Shown here: positions 1 to 10,490 of the stretch, one piece after another | Layout of the letters: every line of letters starts with the position of its first letter | How positions within the stretch are numbered: the first letter of the stretch is position 1 | Source: Ophiostoma sp. CBS 140.51 | Taxonomy: Eukaryota > Ascomycota > Sordariomycetes > Ophiostomatales > Ophiostomataceae | DNA length: 43,949 nt | Assembly: GCA_029298735.1 (NCBI GenBank) | Contig: JANSLP010000270.1 | Coordinates: 1 to 43,949, forward strand | Direction of reading: 5' to 3' | The notes under the pieces: generated by a model | What the model was told of the DNA's origin: nothing | Seen by the model: the letters and a program-made list of their open reading frames with translations, nothing else | Databases searched by the model: none | Position numbers and translations under genes: made by a program

Positions 1-70
1 ACACCCAGACGTTGCAGTCGACGATCCACACGACGGAGTCGTCGCCGGCGGGGACATCTCTGTAGGCTCT
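1..70 (-). other. possible truncated exon at the left edge, gene unknown
   Basis: The first ~70 bases are GC-rich and open in coding-like frames on both strands, then the sequence drops abruptly into AT-rich DNA. The minus-strand reading gives a hydrophobic peptide containing VVWIVDCNVWV, preceded by a possible CAG acceptor near position 45. The plus-strand reading from base 2 is also open and uses typical fungal codons. I recognise neither peptide. It is probably the end of a gene lying mostly outside the window; the strand is uncertain. Confidence 0.25.
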
Positions 71-3000
71 GCTGATGTTGCGAATTTTCGGGTTGGGGCA
101 GTGGTTTTTATTATGAAAAAAAAAGCATCAAATTTGATAGAATAAATCATAGAACAAAAACTTTCATAATAATTGCTTTTTATTTTCAACGTATTCAATG
201 TTCGTTCCAACAAAGTGCGAAGTAAGTTACCTCACATGACGGAGTGAACCGTTTCCCCATCAATACTGTGTAGAGCATCGTAAATTGAAAATGAAAATTA
301 AAACAACAGACGGAAAATGCCGCGGACATCCATCTCAAAGCAATTGTCTGGACGGAATATCAAATCCGTTTCTGGAACCCATAGACGAGATGAACAACTC
401 CGGGGGTTTGCTCTCGACGCCCTTGACTTCCTGTTACGTGTTGATGTCCACAATTTAAGCGAGAGAAATGACACAGCATCTCCACATCGACCAGAACTAG
501 GCAAAAAAGTATCGTGAACTCAATGTATATACTCGACTGCAAAGTAGTGAGTACATTGAAGCTGGTATGCGTGAATAAAGCGTTTAAGACGACAATCTTC
601 AGCCTCCAATTCGTAGAACGTGGATGTCGCAACGGAAAACACCGTTAACGGGGCCGGCTTGCGTCTTCTGACCCTCATTGCGCCTCCTTTCATCGTCCCC
701 TTTCCCACCCTCCATCAAGCTTCGCTTGCATTGATTTACATTTGGCGCCGTGACTACGAACGGGACTACGACCTACAACGGTAACGGCAACAGCTCCCCC
801 TCTGGCCGCGAGCGGGTACCCTGCAAGATGGGCCGTCGGCAGATGCAAGATTGGATGGGAAGAGACGGGAGACGGCAGACGCTCAAGGAGGACAGGGAGG
901 ACGCTGACGAAGTTGAGGCAACATCGACCACGTTGCTCCGAAGAGATGGAGTACAGGCGGAATCAGTAGCAGCGTCAGTAGCAATACGCGTACACATGTT
1001 TAGGAGGCGTGCAGGAGAGACAGGGAGGCATAAGTTACAGATGAATAATGTCCGGGCTCGGCGCTGTTGCCAAGCTCCCTCGAGCTCGGCCAGAGACCCT
1101 TGGCTCTCTCCGGCGACCGGCACAAAGCCGGCAGTCGACATGATGTGTACGAAGTAGTGTAAAGAACATGAGCTCTAGGAGCATGATCTCCCTGGTGGCT
1201 TGCCGGCAAATTCCATCGGAAGAGGCTTTCCACGGCTTTCAGTCTACTGCGTATTCGCCAACGACATCGATACCCTCCATTACGGAGCAGTTGGTCCCAA
1301 GTGCCTGGCATACACACGGAAACACCCAGAACAAGGGAGAGAGGTTGAACGGTCGCAACGGTTATGGGAATAACAGGGCTTGACCAATGGAGTGTCGTGA
1401 AACCAACAGGCCATTGTGCATGCCACACCTTCCCAAAGAAGCGTTGCAAGCCACATGTCGCCTTGGGTGGCGACTCTGTCAACAATTTTTTCCCTGTCCA
1501 GCGAGCCAGCCCAAATTGGAAAGCAATCTTCACTGTATATGAAAACCAGGAACTGTTTTCACGATTTTCCAATGATTGCCTGCCCGAATTTTCCTGATTC
1601 TGTTTGGCAGGCCCTGAATTCTTCGTGATTGTCTGAAAAGAAGTTATCAAGTCGCATCGTGAGGTTTGTCAGTCGTCAACACAGTGCTGTTTACACGCCC
1701 TCCCACACTTCCTTTTCTCTACACCACACTCACCCTACCAAACCAACCTGCAACGTCTTGGCTGCTGAACCCCTATTCGTAGGTTTTCGCCCTTTCAGGA
1801 ACCTAGATCGCCTTCAAGCGTCCTCAAGTGTCCTTCAAGCGCCCCCTGTTTTTATCAACTGCGTTCACTGCTATTCTGTTACGTGATAACGGTGTTGTTT
1901 GGAGGCTTGTCTTTGGAACTATGCCTCTTTTTCAGTCGTTTCCGTCTTTTGGTCTTGCTCGTCTCAGTCTTCCTATCGACAGCGGGTCTAATTCCGAATC
2001 CGTGCAGCTCTCGCCCCCCAACGTCTAGTCTTCTTGTCTTGGCCATTGTCTCGAAGTGAGTCCGTGTATGGGGACGTATGGGGGAAAAAGGGCGAGAAGA
2101 GCATAGTGTTTAATTGCGGGCGTAAACGGGCTATTAAGCGAAGGGCAAATCATTTTTGCTTCGACTATTGTTAGCAGAAGTTTTGTTTTCGTTTTAGCGA
2201 GGTTACAGGAATTTCAGCGAAAGACGACGGCGAAAAAAGAGACGAAAGGGACGAAAATGACCGGCGCCAGTTTCGTTCGTAGTTTTGTCCTCCACAAATG
2301 AACGGAGTGGCGAAAATGAAAAAAGGCTTGGACTCTGGAGTCGTGGAGTCTTGGAGACAAAACCAAGAACATTTGGAGCTTAGGCCTTGAATCTAGCCCA
2401 GCGACGATGCAACGTCTTGATTTCTTCTTTGATTTGAGCTCTCTGAAATTACTCGTGTTGTCTCTGTTTCCTCTTTCGGGCCGGTCGAAACTGGGTCTCT
2501 TCTGTGGTCCTATCTACATGTACATATGAGGGTCTTTGAGCCCCATCATGGAGGAGCTCCATCGCAACGGGCCAATATTCGCGGGAAACCGGGGGTTTAT
2601 CCGGGGGAGGAAGTAAAAAAATAGCGTTTGGAGTTGCTGTTGTGGACAATGTATCAATACAACATTATCGTGGCTCGCGTAGGTCCGGTGTCAAAGGGAG
2701 AAGCTGAGGCAAAGGGCGAAAAGGGAGAGGCCACAATCGCGGCAGATGCATTTTTCAGGGTTAACGGTCAAAGATGGGAGAAAAGAAATACCATTTGCCT
2801 CTTTTTGCGTCCGTTTCATTGTCATGGCCTCGGATGTCTGTCTTGGCCTTTCGTGATATTTCGTATCTCCTGAGTATGCCCGGACGACGTACCTGCATCA
2901 TCACAGCTGACGAACTGCACTGGGATCCCGATCGCAGTTTCCTGCCCTGGTACGGCGTTTGATTCGTGGAATGACCAACCCCGAATCACAGTCTTGACAG

Positions 3001-3803
3001 GCCAGCTGAATGCCGGAAACCAATAGCTTGTCGTTCAAAGACTGGAAGCAGAGATCCTTCTCGATCTGGCGTGTAGTTCACCCTTGTCGAGTGTAAGAGA
3101 GGGTTGTAACCATTGTGCGGCTCTTAACGAAATCTCATGCAAAGTAAGCCGCGTGATGAGATTGAGTTTTGAACGCGATTTCAAGACTCGAGTGCGAGAT
3201 TGTTGAGTCAAGTTTCATAAAATGGAAACGTCAGTGCTCTATTCCACACTGCCATGAGTAAACGTTTATCAATGTGTAATTCGCAATCTAAAAAGACTGA
3301 TTGAAAAACCGAACACAGAAAACACTAGATGAGATTGTTGTGATGACGAAGTGAGATGATTGATGGTAATAGATGTCACAAGGCTGTACGAGTTTTATGG
3401 TCTATTTGCACATAGTATACCGGACACTCGTCATAAGTTCGTCCAGACAGTTGATTCAATATTAAAATTAGAATCTTATTTTATTAGTTTCATCTTACGC
3501 AGTATGCAATAAAATTGAATATTTTACAAACCTCTCATAATGACATTGTTTATCACTGTTTCGAAGCGTCGTACAGATGTTCATTAAGGCGAGAATGAGT
3601 GGATTTTGGTGGCAGAGTCGCGCCTGCCTCAAGACGGCGCGATCCTTCCAATTTAGGCGCTTGTGCAGCCTCGTCGAAAAATCTCGAATTTTGGTGCTCC
3701 ACTCTGAAACAAAGTCAACGACGAGCCTCAACAACTGAGGGCAGCTCGACCGACACGAATAAAGTGCTTCAATTGGCATATTCCGGGGCCGGTAATTGAG
3801 AAT
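71..3803. other. long intergenic region without a recognisable gene
   Basis: Short open frames occur throughout, but none has fungal codon bias, a recognisable domain, or plausible splice structure. The left part (100-330) and 3100-3600 are AT-rich. Positions 1680-2050 are pyrimidine-rich, like a leader, but lead into no sustained frame. Positions 2160-2340 are purine-rich with repeated GCGAAA/GACGAAA words and a small GACTC-TG-GAGTC hairpin. The last few hundred bases are presumably the promoter of the gene starting at 3804. Confidence 0.6.
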
Positions 3804-5276
3804 ATGGCGACGGAGGTGATCGGCGGCAGCCCGGCCAGCCCTGTCAGCCCCGCCCCGTCATCTGCAGCCTTGCCTCAACAATCACTACAACCGCCATCAT
3901 CACCACCTCCACCGCAAGAGATATCCAGCTTGTTGACAATCATCTTGACCACGTCACCAACCCCGTCTGCACCTTCTACAGACTTGGTAGCAGCCGTCCT
4001 CGCATCGTTCCGCGCGCACTGCTCGGCTCTGTTGGCATGTTCCGTCATTGTCGTTTTCGACACCTACGACCACATCGGACCTCAATTACGGCTCAAGAAG
4101 GGCTGGGTCACGCCCGTCGAGGCTGCCAACTATGATACCTACAAGGCCAATGTCAAGCAGCTCGTCCTGGAGACGTGGGAGGATGACGGGAAGGAGGCTA
4201 CGGTTGAGACCGGCGAGGCTGAATACGGCTCGCCGATGATCGCCGACAACGCTGTTCCGTTCACAACGACCAAGACGGCCGGCGGACGCATCTCATTTGT
4301 GGAGCCAACACAGCGTCTCGGGTTTGGTCTGGCAGTACGAACGGCCGTACGTGCGGCCACGACGCCGTACGTCTGGGTGCAGCAGCACGACTGGACACTG
4401 GCAGCAGACATTCCTTTGGCGGCGATGCTGGATGCCATGCGGACGGCTGAGAAAGCAGTCAAAGAAGGAGGTGGTGGACTAGCAGATGGGATTGGTGAAG
4501 ATTCGACACCGGCCATGGAGTTGTATGAGTCTACAGAGTCAGACCCGCCGACGCCCGGCACATCAACGCCGGGAACACCGTCTTCTTACCCTATTCCAGA
4601 ACATACGTCGGCTCTTGATCCTTCTTTGCCGGTGGCCATCCGCTATATTTGTCTGCCGTCCGTGAGGATGCTGCGGTATGCCGGGTCCGCACACGCCATT
4701 GGCTTTCCGACGCTGAGAGCGTTGACGGCAGCATTTAAGAGGGATGTGCCGACGTCGTCGTCAGCTTCGGCAAAGTCGACCATCTCGCCAGATTTGGCTT
4801 CCGGCTCCGCTCACAGCCTTCCGTTGACTCCCCTCTTTTTCTGGCACGACAAAACGCACATTGCACACCGCGACCACTACCTCCGCCGTGTCTTCGCTTC
4901 CCGCCTCGCCCTCGGCCGCGGTGACTTTATCGAAGACCACATTGGCCAGCGGGCGCGGGCACAGATGAAGCGTGACCCGGCCGCCTGGCACCGCTGGGCG
5001 TGTTGGCTGTACTACCCAGACAACGGCAACCAGTTGTGCTTGAGGCACCTGCAGGGCCGCACATGGCGAGGCGAACAACAAGAACAGGCAATACGGGACG
5101 AGCATGTAGCCAGGAATGCGGTACGGAACCGGTCAGCGGCGTCGGCGGCAGCAGCAGCGGCCATGGCGGCGGCGGAGAAGATACGGCAGAAGGGGAAGAC
5201 AGAAGACGTGGACAAGAACGAAGGAGAAGCCGACCCAAGCTGGGGTGGGTTGCCGTTTCGATCAGATGAGTATTGA
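3804..5276 (+). CDS. GT-A-like glycosyltransferase domain protein (hypothetical)
   Basis: Intronless frame of 490 residues. The N-terminal ~30 residues are Ser/Pro-rich and disordered. A core then begins with a beta-strand-like segment SVIVVFDTYD (about residues 74-83), as in the nucleotide-binding start of GT-A glycosyltransferases. A QQHDW motif at about 194-198 sits where GT-A enzymes carry the acidic metal/nucleotide motif. A Ser/Thr/Pro-rich linker (about 235-265) is followed by a second conserved-looking block with LFFWHDKTHIAHRDHYLR and a Trp/Arg-rich stretch, then an Ala- and Lys-rich tail. There is no signal peptide or membrane segment, so it is likely cytosolic. The assignment rests on motif layout only; donor sugar and acceptor are unknown. 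The ATG at 3804 is the first in frame and sits before good codon use. Confidence 0.75.
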   Translation: MATEVIGGSPASPVSPAPSSAALPQQSLQPPSSPPPPQEISSLLTIILTTSPTPSAPSTDLVAAVLASFRAHCSALLACSVIVVFDTYDHIGPQLRLKKGWVTPVEAANYDTYKANVKQLVLETWEDDGKEATVETGEAEYGSPMIADNAVPFTTTKTAGGRISFVEPTQRLGFGLAVRTAVRAATTPYVWVQQHDWTLAADIPLAAMLDAMRTAEKAVKEGGGGLADGIGEDSTPAMELYESTESDPPTPGTSTPGTPSSYPIPEHTSALDPSLPVAIRYICLPSVRMLRYAGSAHAIGFPTLRALTAAFKRDVPTSSSASAKSTISPDLASGSAHSLPLTPLFFWHDKTHIAHRDHYLRRVFASRLALGRGDFIEDHIGQRARAQMKRDPAAWHRWACWLYYPDNGNQLCLRHLQGRTWRGEQQEQAIRDEHVARNAVRNRSAASAAAAAAMAAAEKIRQKGKTEDVDKNEGEADPSWGGLPFRSDEY

Positions 5277-5877
5277 AGACCTGATCATTTTGTCCCCTTT
5301 GGATCACTTTGGACTGTTTCTTGGACCCATTCTCTTGTTCTTTTTTCTTTCTTTCATCCCACAAACCATAGACCTTATGATACCCAAGATGATTTTGCAT
5401 ATTCTCCATCTCTTTCTCTTGATCCCCAAAGGTTTCCAACTTGCATGCTGCGAATTCATTGTCTTTTTTCTTCTTCTTCTGATTTCTCAGCTTTTCTGCT
5501 GTGGTTGTCCATCACGAATCCCACGCTAAGCCTCATATGCAGCATCCGACCATTACGATTGTGCGCAAATGTGCTCACTTCCTGACCACGACCGCCAATC
5601 CGATCCACTTCTACTTATTGTATGGATATGGATGGTCAATATTGTGGGTGATATCGTCTTTTCATCGTTCTGGCGCTCATTTTATTTTCTCCGACGAAAA
5701 TAACAAAATAAACATGCTCACCAAGACGGGTGTAGCCGACGACCGGCAAGAAATTAATGAGATGTCAGCCGATAACAGGTCTACAAAAGGACCGTGTCAG
5801 TGTCACTGTCTCACAGTTTATTTTGACGGGTCGTGTTTGGCAAGATTGCACAACATAAATTGCCTCCAACAGTCATA
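5277..5877. other. intergenic region and promoter of the siderophore transporter
   Basis: It holds the T-rich 3' flank of the upstream gene and the promoter of the next. A CCAAT box (5595-5599, as CCAATCCGAT) and one HGATAR match, CGATAA (5770-5775), lie about 280 and 105 bases before the ATG at 5878. In aspergilli CCAAT-binding complex/HapX and the GATA factor SreA control siderophore genes. Single short matches are weak evidence here. Confidence 0.45.
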
Positions 5878-7686
5878 ATGGCCGACAAAGAAACTGCCAC
5901 TGTCGTGGCCACCGCCGTTGACTCGATCGACACGGCCGATGCGATCAACACCGACACCTCTCCGTCTCCCCGTCTCAGCCTCGAACAGCAAAACGAGAAA
6001 GAAGTCATCACCAACCCAGATGCCGTCACCGCCTCAGCTCCCAGCGGCGTGCAAAAAGCCGAAGCAGCAGCCCTCGTCTGGCCCAAGACCACGGCTTTTG
6101 GCGTCTACATTTGGGTCTGGCTGCTCTTCTTTGTGGTGGCCCTCCAGGCATCCATCAGCAACAATGTCGTCTACTACGCCTACGCCGATTTTGCCTCGGC
6201 ACCGCAAATCGCCCAAGCCTACATCTTGAGCGCCGTCGTGTCGGGCGTGCTGCAGCTGCCGATTGCCAAGACTCTGAATCTCTGGGGCCGTGCCGAAGGG
6301 TTCCTGGTTTGTGTCTGCGTCTACACTTTGGGCCTTGTGTTGATGGCCACCTGCAAGGGCCCTGCGAGCTATGCCGCCGGCTACACTCTGTACTGGGTCG
6401 GCTACACGGCCACCAATTTTGTGCTGACCGTGTTTGTGGCGGACACGGTCGGCCTGCAGAACCGGGCGTTTGCGTATGCACTGACGGGGGCGCCGACGAT
6501 TTGCACAGCGTTTGTCGGCCCGCTGGCGGCGAATGCTTTTGTTACGTCACCCCAAACAAACTGGCGGTGGGCGTACGGGAGTTTTGCCGTGGTGATCCCT
6601 GTGACGTGTGCACCGTTGGCGGTGGTTCTGAAAGTGTTTCAAAGACGAGCTGAAGAAAGGGGCCTTTTCGTCCGAGAGGGGTCCTCTGGACGCTCTGTGT
6701 GGCAGTCGATCGTCCACTACTTGGTGATGTTCGACCTGGTGGGGGCTCTGCTGTTGATGGCTGCTTTTGTGCTAGTCCTTCTCCCATTCAGCCTGCAGTC
6801 CAACGGCGTTACGTCGCAATACAGCTCGCCGACGTTTATTGCCATGCTGGTTGTCGGTATTCTCGTCTTTCCTGCATTTGCAGCATGGGAGCGTTTTGGT
6901 CTACCTCGGAAGACGGGCGCACCATTCTTGCAGTGGCAGCTCCTGCGCAGCCGTACCGTTTTGGGTGCCTGTGTTGTGGCTGCTGTCATGTTCTTCAACT
7001 TTTACACGTGGGATCAGTACTTTTACTACTACATCCAGGTGGTGTACGATCTCAATGTTACACGCACTGGGTACCTTGCACAAATCAACGGCGTGGCCAC
7101 CACCATCTGGTCTGTCATTTTTGGCATCTGGATCCGGCAGACACGGCACTTCAAGAATGCATGTCTCTTCTTTGGGGCGCCACTTGTCGTCTTGGGAGCT
7201 GGGTTGATGGTGCACTTTCGAGGATCCGAAGCGCCTCTTGGTTACTTGATCATGTGTCAAATCTTCCTGGCTGTTGGGACGGGTACGCTGATTCTGGGTG
7301 ATGAGATGGCCGTCATGGCAGCGGCAGATCGAGAAGGTGTGCCTATCGTGCTGGCCTTGCTGGGATTGTTCTCCAGTCTGGGCGGTGCACTCGGAAATGC
7401 AGTTGCTGCAGCTGTCTACCAGAGCACATTTCCATCTGCTTTACAGAATGCACTGCCAGACACGCCTTACGACGAAATTATGGGGCTGTACTTGGGAGGC
7501 TCAACAGCACAGCTGGCTTTCCCTGTGGGCAGTGAGACACGGGCTGCCATTGACCTGGCCTGGGCCACGAGTCAAAAGTACGAGTGCATCACAGCGGCAG
7601 CCATTGCGGTGCTCTTCTTCCCGGCCATTGCCGTATGGAAGAACTACAGCGTGGACAAGAAGCAAGTCAAGGGAACAGTCCTGTAG
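5878..7686 (+). CDS. siderophore iron transporter-like MFS permease (SIT/ARN family)
   Basis: A 602-residue intronless protein. The N-terminal ~75 residues are hydrophilic and cytosolic. Hydrophobic membrane segments then fill the protein to near residue 590; the SIT family has 14 helices. The first loops match siderophore transporters: SNNVVYYAYADF after helix 1, then the segment with AKTLNLWGRAEG and the helix-5 region with TDxVGLQNR-like spacing (ADTVGLQNRAFAYALTGAP). The family imports ferric siderophores by H+ symport at the plasma or vesicle membrane. The start is the ATG at 5878; the frame continues a little upstream only through a GTG at 5833. Its stop lies 96 bases from that of the convergent UNC93-like gene. 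The exact siderophore cannot be read from sequence. Confidence 0.9.
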   Translation: MADKETATVVATAVDSIDTADAINTDTSPSPRLSLEQQNEKEVITNPDAVTASAPSGVQKAEAAALVWPKTTAFGVYIWVWLLFFVVALQASISNNVVYYAYADFASAPQIAQAYILSAVVSGVLQLPIAKTLNLWGRAEGFLVCVCVYTLGLVLMATCKGPASYAAGYTLYWVGYTATNFVLTVFVADTVGLQNRAFAYALTGAPTICTAFVGPLAANAFVTSPQTNWRWAYGSFAVVIPVTCAPLAVVLKVFQRRAEERGLFVREGSSGRSVWQSIVHYLVMFDLVGALLLMAAFVLVLLPFSLQSNGVTSQYSSPTFIAMLVVGILVFPAFAAWERFGLPRKTGAPFLQWQLLRSRTVLGACVVAAVMFFNFYTWDQYFYYYIQVVYDLNVTRTGYLAQINGVATTIWSVIFGIWIRQTRHFKNACLFFGAPLVVLGAGLMVHFRGSEAPLGYLIMCQIFLAVGTGTLILGDEMAVMAAADREGVPIVLALLGLFSSLGGALGNAVAAAVYQSTFPSALQNALPDTPYDEIMGLYLGGSTAQLAFPVGSETRAAIDLAWATSQKYECITAAAIAVLFFPAIAVWKNYSVDKKQVKGTVL

Positions 7687-7782
7687 AGGAAGGTGGACAC
7701 CTATTGGGCTCCTGTATTTATTCAAACTATCAATCCATGAACCTGTTGAAGGCTCACCAAATCACCACTTAATACATCCTAC

Positions 7783-9210
7783 TTACGCCTTCACACTGCC
7801 TTCAGCTTCACCCTTGGTCTCTTCATCAACACCCTGTCCAGCCACTTCGTGTGCCTCTAAAATATGCTGCGGAATTACAACATCATCCTCGCCCGTAAAG
7901 TATTGCGTCTCGGTAATGTGGAAGAGCGCCAAATACAAAAAGATCAAGACGCCCGCCGTGTAAAAGGCAAACAGGACGGCGGCCATGTTCAAGAAAGAAA
8001 CACCGGCCGAGTCGATGCCAAACACAATGGCTTCGCCTGCTGCCAGAAAACTCCGGTAGACACCGGCATAGTTGGCCGCCTTGCGCGGGCTGTTGGTCAT
8101 GCACGACAAAAAGTACAAGATAATGTACTGGAACAGGATGGAGGCGACCCAGGTGAGTGTGAAGAGAAAGAAGTCCGAGACAAAACCGCGATCGGTCCAA
8201 TCCACCAAAGCATCAGCGGGCGTCGGCACAGACCGGTCGTAGTGTCGAACCTCGACCATTTGCCAGATCCAGGCGGCAATCAAGGGTGTGCCCACGAGAG
8301 CCAGTCCGATCAGGGCACGCGTTCGGCGCTTCCATGCAGCATGATCCAGGACTAACTTCAAGCCGTAGGCAGCCGGCATTTGCAGCACGACGGCGACAAA
8401 GGACAGCAGAGTGCGTGTCCGCAGGTTGTTGCGGAACGCATTGGCTGATCCGCCATAAACCAAGAAACACTCGCTGGGCAAAAAGGCCGGGATCATCAGC
8501 AGCAGGTCCCAGTTCTTGATGGCATCCCAGCTGGCCTTGAGTTCCTCTCGTACAGTCCGGCCCTGCATGGCCATCGTGGCCACGGGCGTACCGTCTTCGC
8601 GTGTGACCTTGGCTGGCGGCTGCAAGAAGAAGGACAGTGCTGCACCAACGCCCATAAAGGCTAACACAATAATGTAGACGGCAATGGGCACGCCGTCGGC
8701 CGAAGCGCGATTCTTGTTGATCATCAGATCGATGAAGCCAGCGATAGCAGCACCCAAGGCTTGCAGGTTCTGCGAGATGGTAATGTACGACCCGCGCTCG
8801 TCTTCTTCCGAGTACGACATGGCGATGGCGCCCATGACGACAAAGATCAGACCCGCAGAGATGCCAATCAAGACGCCGCCGACAATGGGGAACCATGCCT
8901 GGCCCGTGGCGTCAAAGTACCAGAGGCCGGCAACGTAAAAAGCGTAGCCAAAGACTCCCAAGGCGGCGGTCCAAGACGGGCCCACAAGGTTCAGGATGGT
9001 GCCCGACACGAGCGAGGCCGCAAACCAGGTGGCACACAGCGTGGCGTTGACGACTTCAACGGTGTGGGCCGAGTTGGCTCGTAGACCGCCGGCCCCCAAT
9101 GAGGTCAGGGACTGGTAGAGGCCAGCAGTGAGGCCGACAATGGCGCCCATCAGGACATTCTGCCAGAATGGCGAGTAGAGGCGGAGCGGTGGGACGAAGG
9201 GGAGTTTCAT
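7783..9210 (-). CDS. UNC93-like MFS membrane protein
   Basis: A 475-residue protein read on the minus strand from ATG 9210 (MKLPFVPPLR) to 7783, without introns. It starts a few residues before its first membrane helix, as usual for this family, and has about 11-12 hydrophobic segments. The first helices carry GLTAGLYQSLTSLGAGG, and a later loop has SYSEEDERGSYITISQNLQALGA, the pattern of fungal UNC-93/DUF895 proteins. These are major-facilitator relatives of unclear substrate; ion-channel regulation and transport have both been proposed. The C-terminal tail is acidic and hydrophilic. The frame extends upstream to 9339 only through a TTG codon, so that extension is likely leader. The 3' end faces the siderophore transporter at close range. 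Confidence 0.88.
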   Translation of the reverse strand: MKLPFVPPLRLYSPFWQNVLMGAIVGLTAGLYQSLTSLGAGGLRANSAHTVEVVNATLCATWFAASLVSGTILNLVGPSWTAALGVFGYAFYVAGLWYFDATGQAWFPIVGGVLIGISAGLIFVVMGAIAMSYSEEDERGSYITISQNLQALGAAIAGFIDLMINKNRASADGVPIAVYIIVLAFMGVGAALSFFLQPPAKVTREDGTPVATMAMQGRTVREELKASWDAIKNWDLLLMIPAFLPSECFLVYGGSANAFRNNLRTRTLLSFVAVVLQMPAAYGLKLVLDHAAWKRRTRALIGLALVGTPLIAAWIWQMVEVRHYDRSVPTPADALVDWTDRGFVSDFFLFTLTWVASILFQYIILYFLSCMTNSPRKAANYAGVYRSFLAAGEAIVFGIDSAGVSFLNMAAVLFAFYTAGVLIFLYLALFHITETQYFTGEDDVVIPQHILEAHEVAGQGVDEETKGEAEGSVKA

Positions 9211-10490
9211 CGTGGAGGCGTTGCAGGTAGGCTGTTCAATAGAAAGTTCTGAGGGGCTGAAAGGGAATGACAAAAGTAGCAAAGGAGAAATGGGTAGAGG
9301 AAGATGGCCGATGAAGAGAAAACAGGTCAGCAAAAGCAAGGACGATCACAGCCTCTTGTATTCATGTCGACTAGTAACAATCTACGAAAAAGACAAGGCG
9401 CATCTCAACAAGTGTTATTTCATATAGCCGTCTTGAATATAACAACAACAACGTTAACGTATCTGTCAACTGATCAGTGTATCAGCGTATCAGTGTATCT
9501 ACAGGATATCAGTATCAACGTCACGCCAGATAGACCCACAGATCCTTACCTGACTCGCCTCTTTCTCTCCACAAACGCGGGGAAGACAGACTATTGATCG
9601 CGGATGCAGGGGTTTCACACGTTCTTTGGTCGTGTAGGATGGTGTTTGGTGGTTGTTGGTTTCTCGCTTGAATGGCCTACACTATCTTCCCAAACTCTCG
9701 CATAAATCCGTGTCACTCAGAGCCGAACAGATATGGAAAGAGTTTCGTCAGATCTAGTACTTTCAATATACACAAATATTTTGGTTTTTATTGGCCCATA
9801 CTGGTCCCTATCTATCTATCTATTATCATGTATTGCGTTCGAGATACTAGATGTCACTTTCTTGTCAGATATCCTCTAGGAGATTTTCTGAAGGTACGAT
9901 CAAACGAGGATATCAAGGGCAGCATTAATAGGAAACTTGCAATCTTTCTCTTGTTGAAATCATTTGTTTAAGATGGGGCATCTTTGATTTATCTCTTTCA
10001 TTCCCTTTCTTCCGGGGTTGTTTGCGTTTCGTCGAATTTCCCGTCGTTGCCGGTGTTGTTAGTGTTGCACGGAAATGAGCGGGCGTCGTTGGCCACGCGC
10101 GTGCTAAACGCCGTCTTACACCAACAATCACGACCGGCGACAGAGCGCCGCCTAGGTTACATCCGTACATGAATTGGAACAGAACTTGCTTTTGGAAATG
10201 AAGGAAAGTGCCGTCCGAGGTAAGAAAGACCAATACAAGTATTGTGTTCAGAAAGTAGAAGCTCGGCTGAGTGAACTCAACTCTTGGGTTTGTCAGAAAA
10301 GAAAGTGAAAGGGAAGAAATGCTTTCAAAGCAACACCTTTGATTTTCCTGGGATAGCAACAATAAATACGGTATCAATTTTCAGTTTTACGATTTCTCTA
10401 TCTGATATTGCTACCCAAAAATCAACAATCACTCGAACTCATTCCTTCGTCACTACTACCGCCACCGCAACCGCGACCTCCGCCGCCACC
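9211..10490. other. shared divergent promoter region with simple repeats
   Basis: About 1.28 kb between divergent UNC93-like and amidohydrolase genes. I see no further gene. It is AT-rich and contains a degenerate GTATCAG-type tandem (about 9471-9499) and a (CTAT)4 microsatellite (9808-9823). A run AATAAATA near 10361-10368 could serve as a TATA-like element for the amidohydrolase. Confidence 0.55.
9808..9823 (+). repeat. (CTAT)4 microsatellite
   Basis: Four perfect CTAT units in the divergent intergenic region; no other function visible. Confidence 0.9.

Noticed and set aside
773..1157. Overlapping frames of 122-135 aa on both strands
   Set aside because: No codon bias, no domain, Ser/Arg-rich text on both strands typical of chance frames.
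5833..5877. Longer N-terminus for the siderophore transporter
   Set aside because: The extension begins with GTG; the first ATG, in good context, is at 5878 and gives the usual hydrophilic start.
9211..9339. N-terminal extension of the UNC93-like protein resembling a membrane helix
   Set aside because: It starts with TTG and is a translation of the T/C-rich leader; MKLPFVPP is the first ATG and fits the family.
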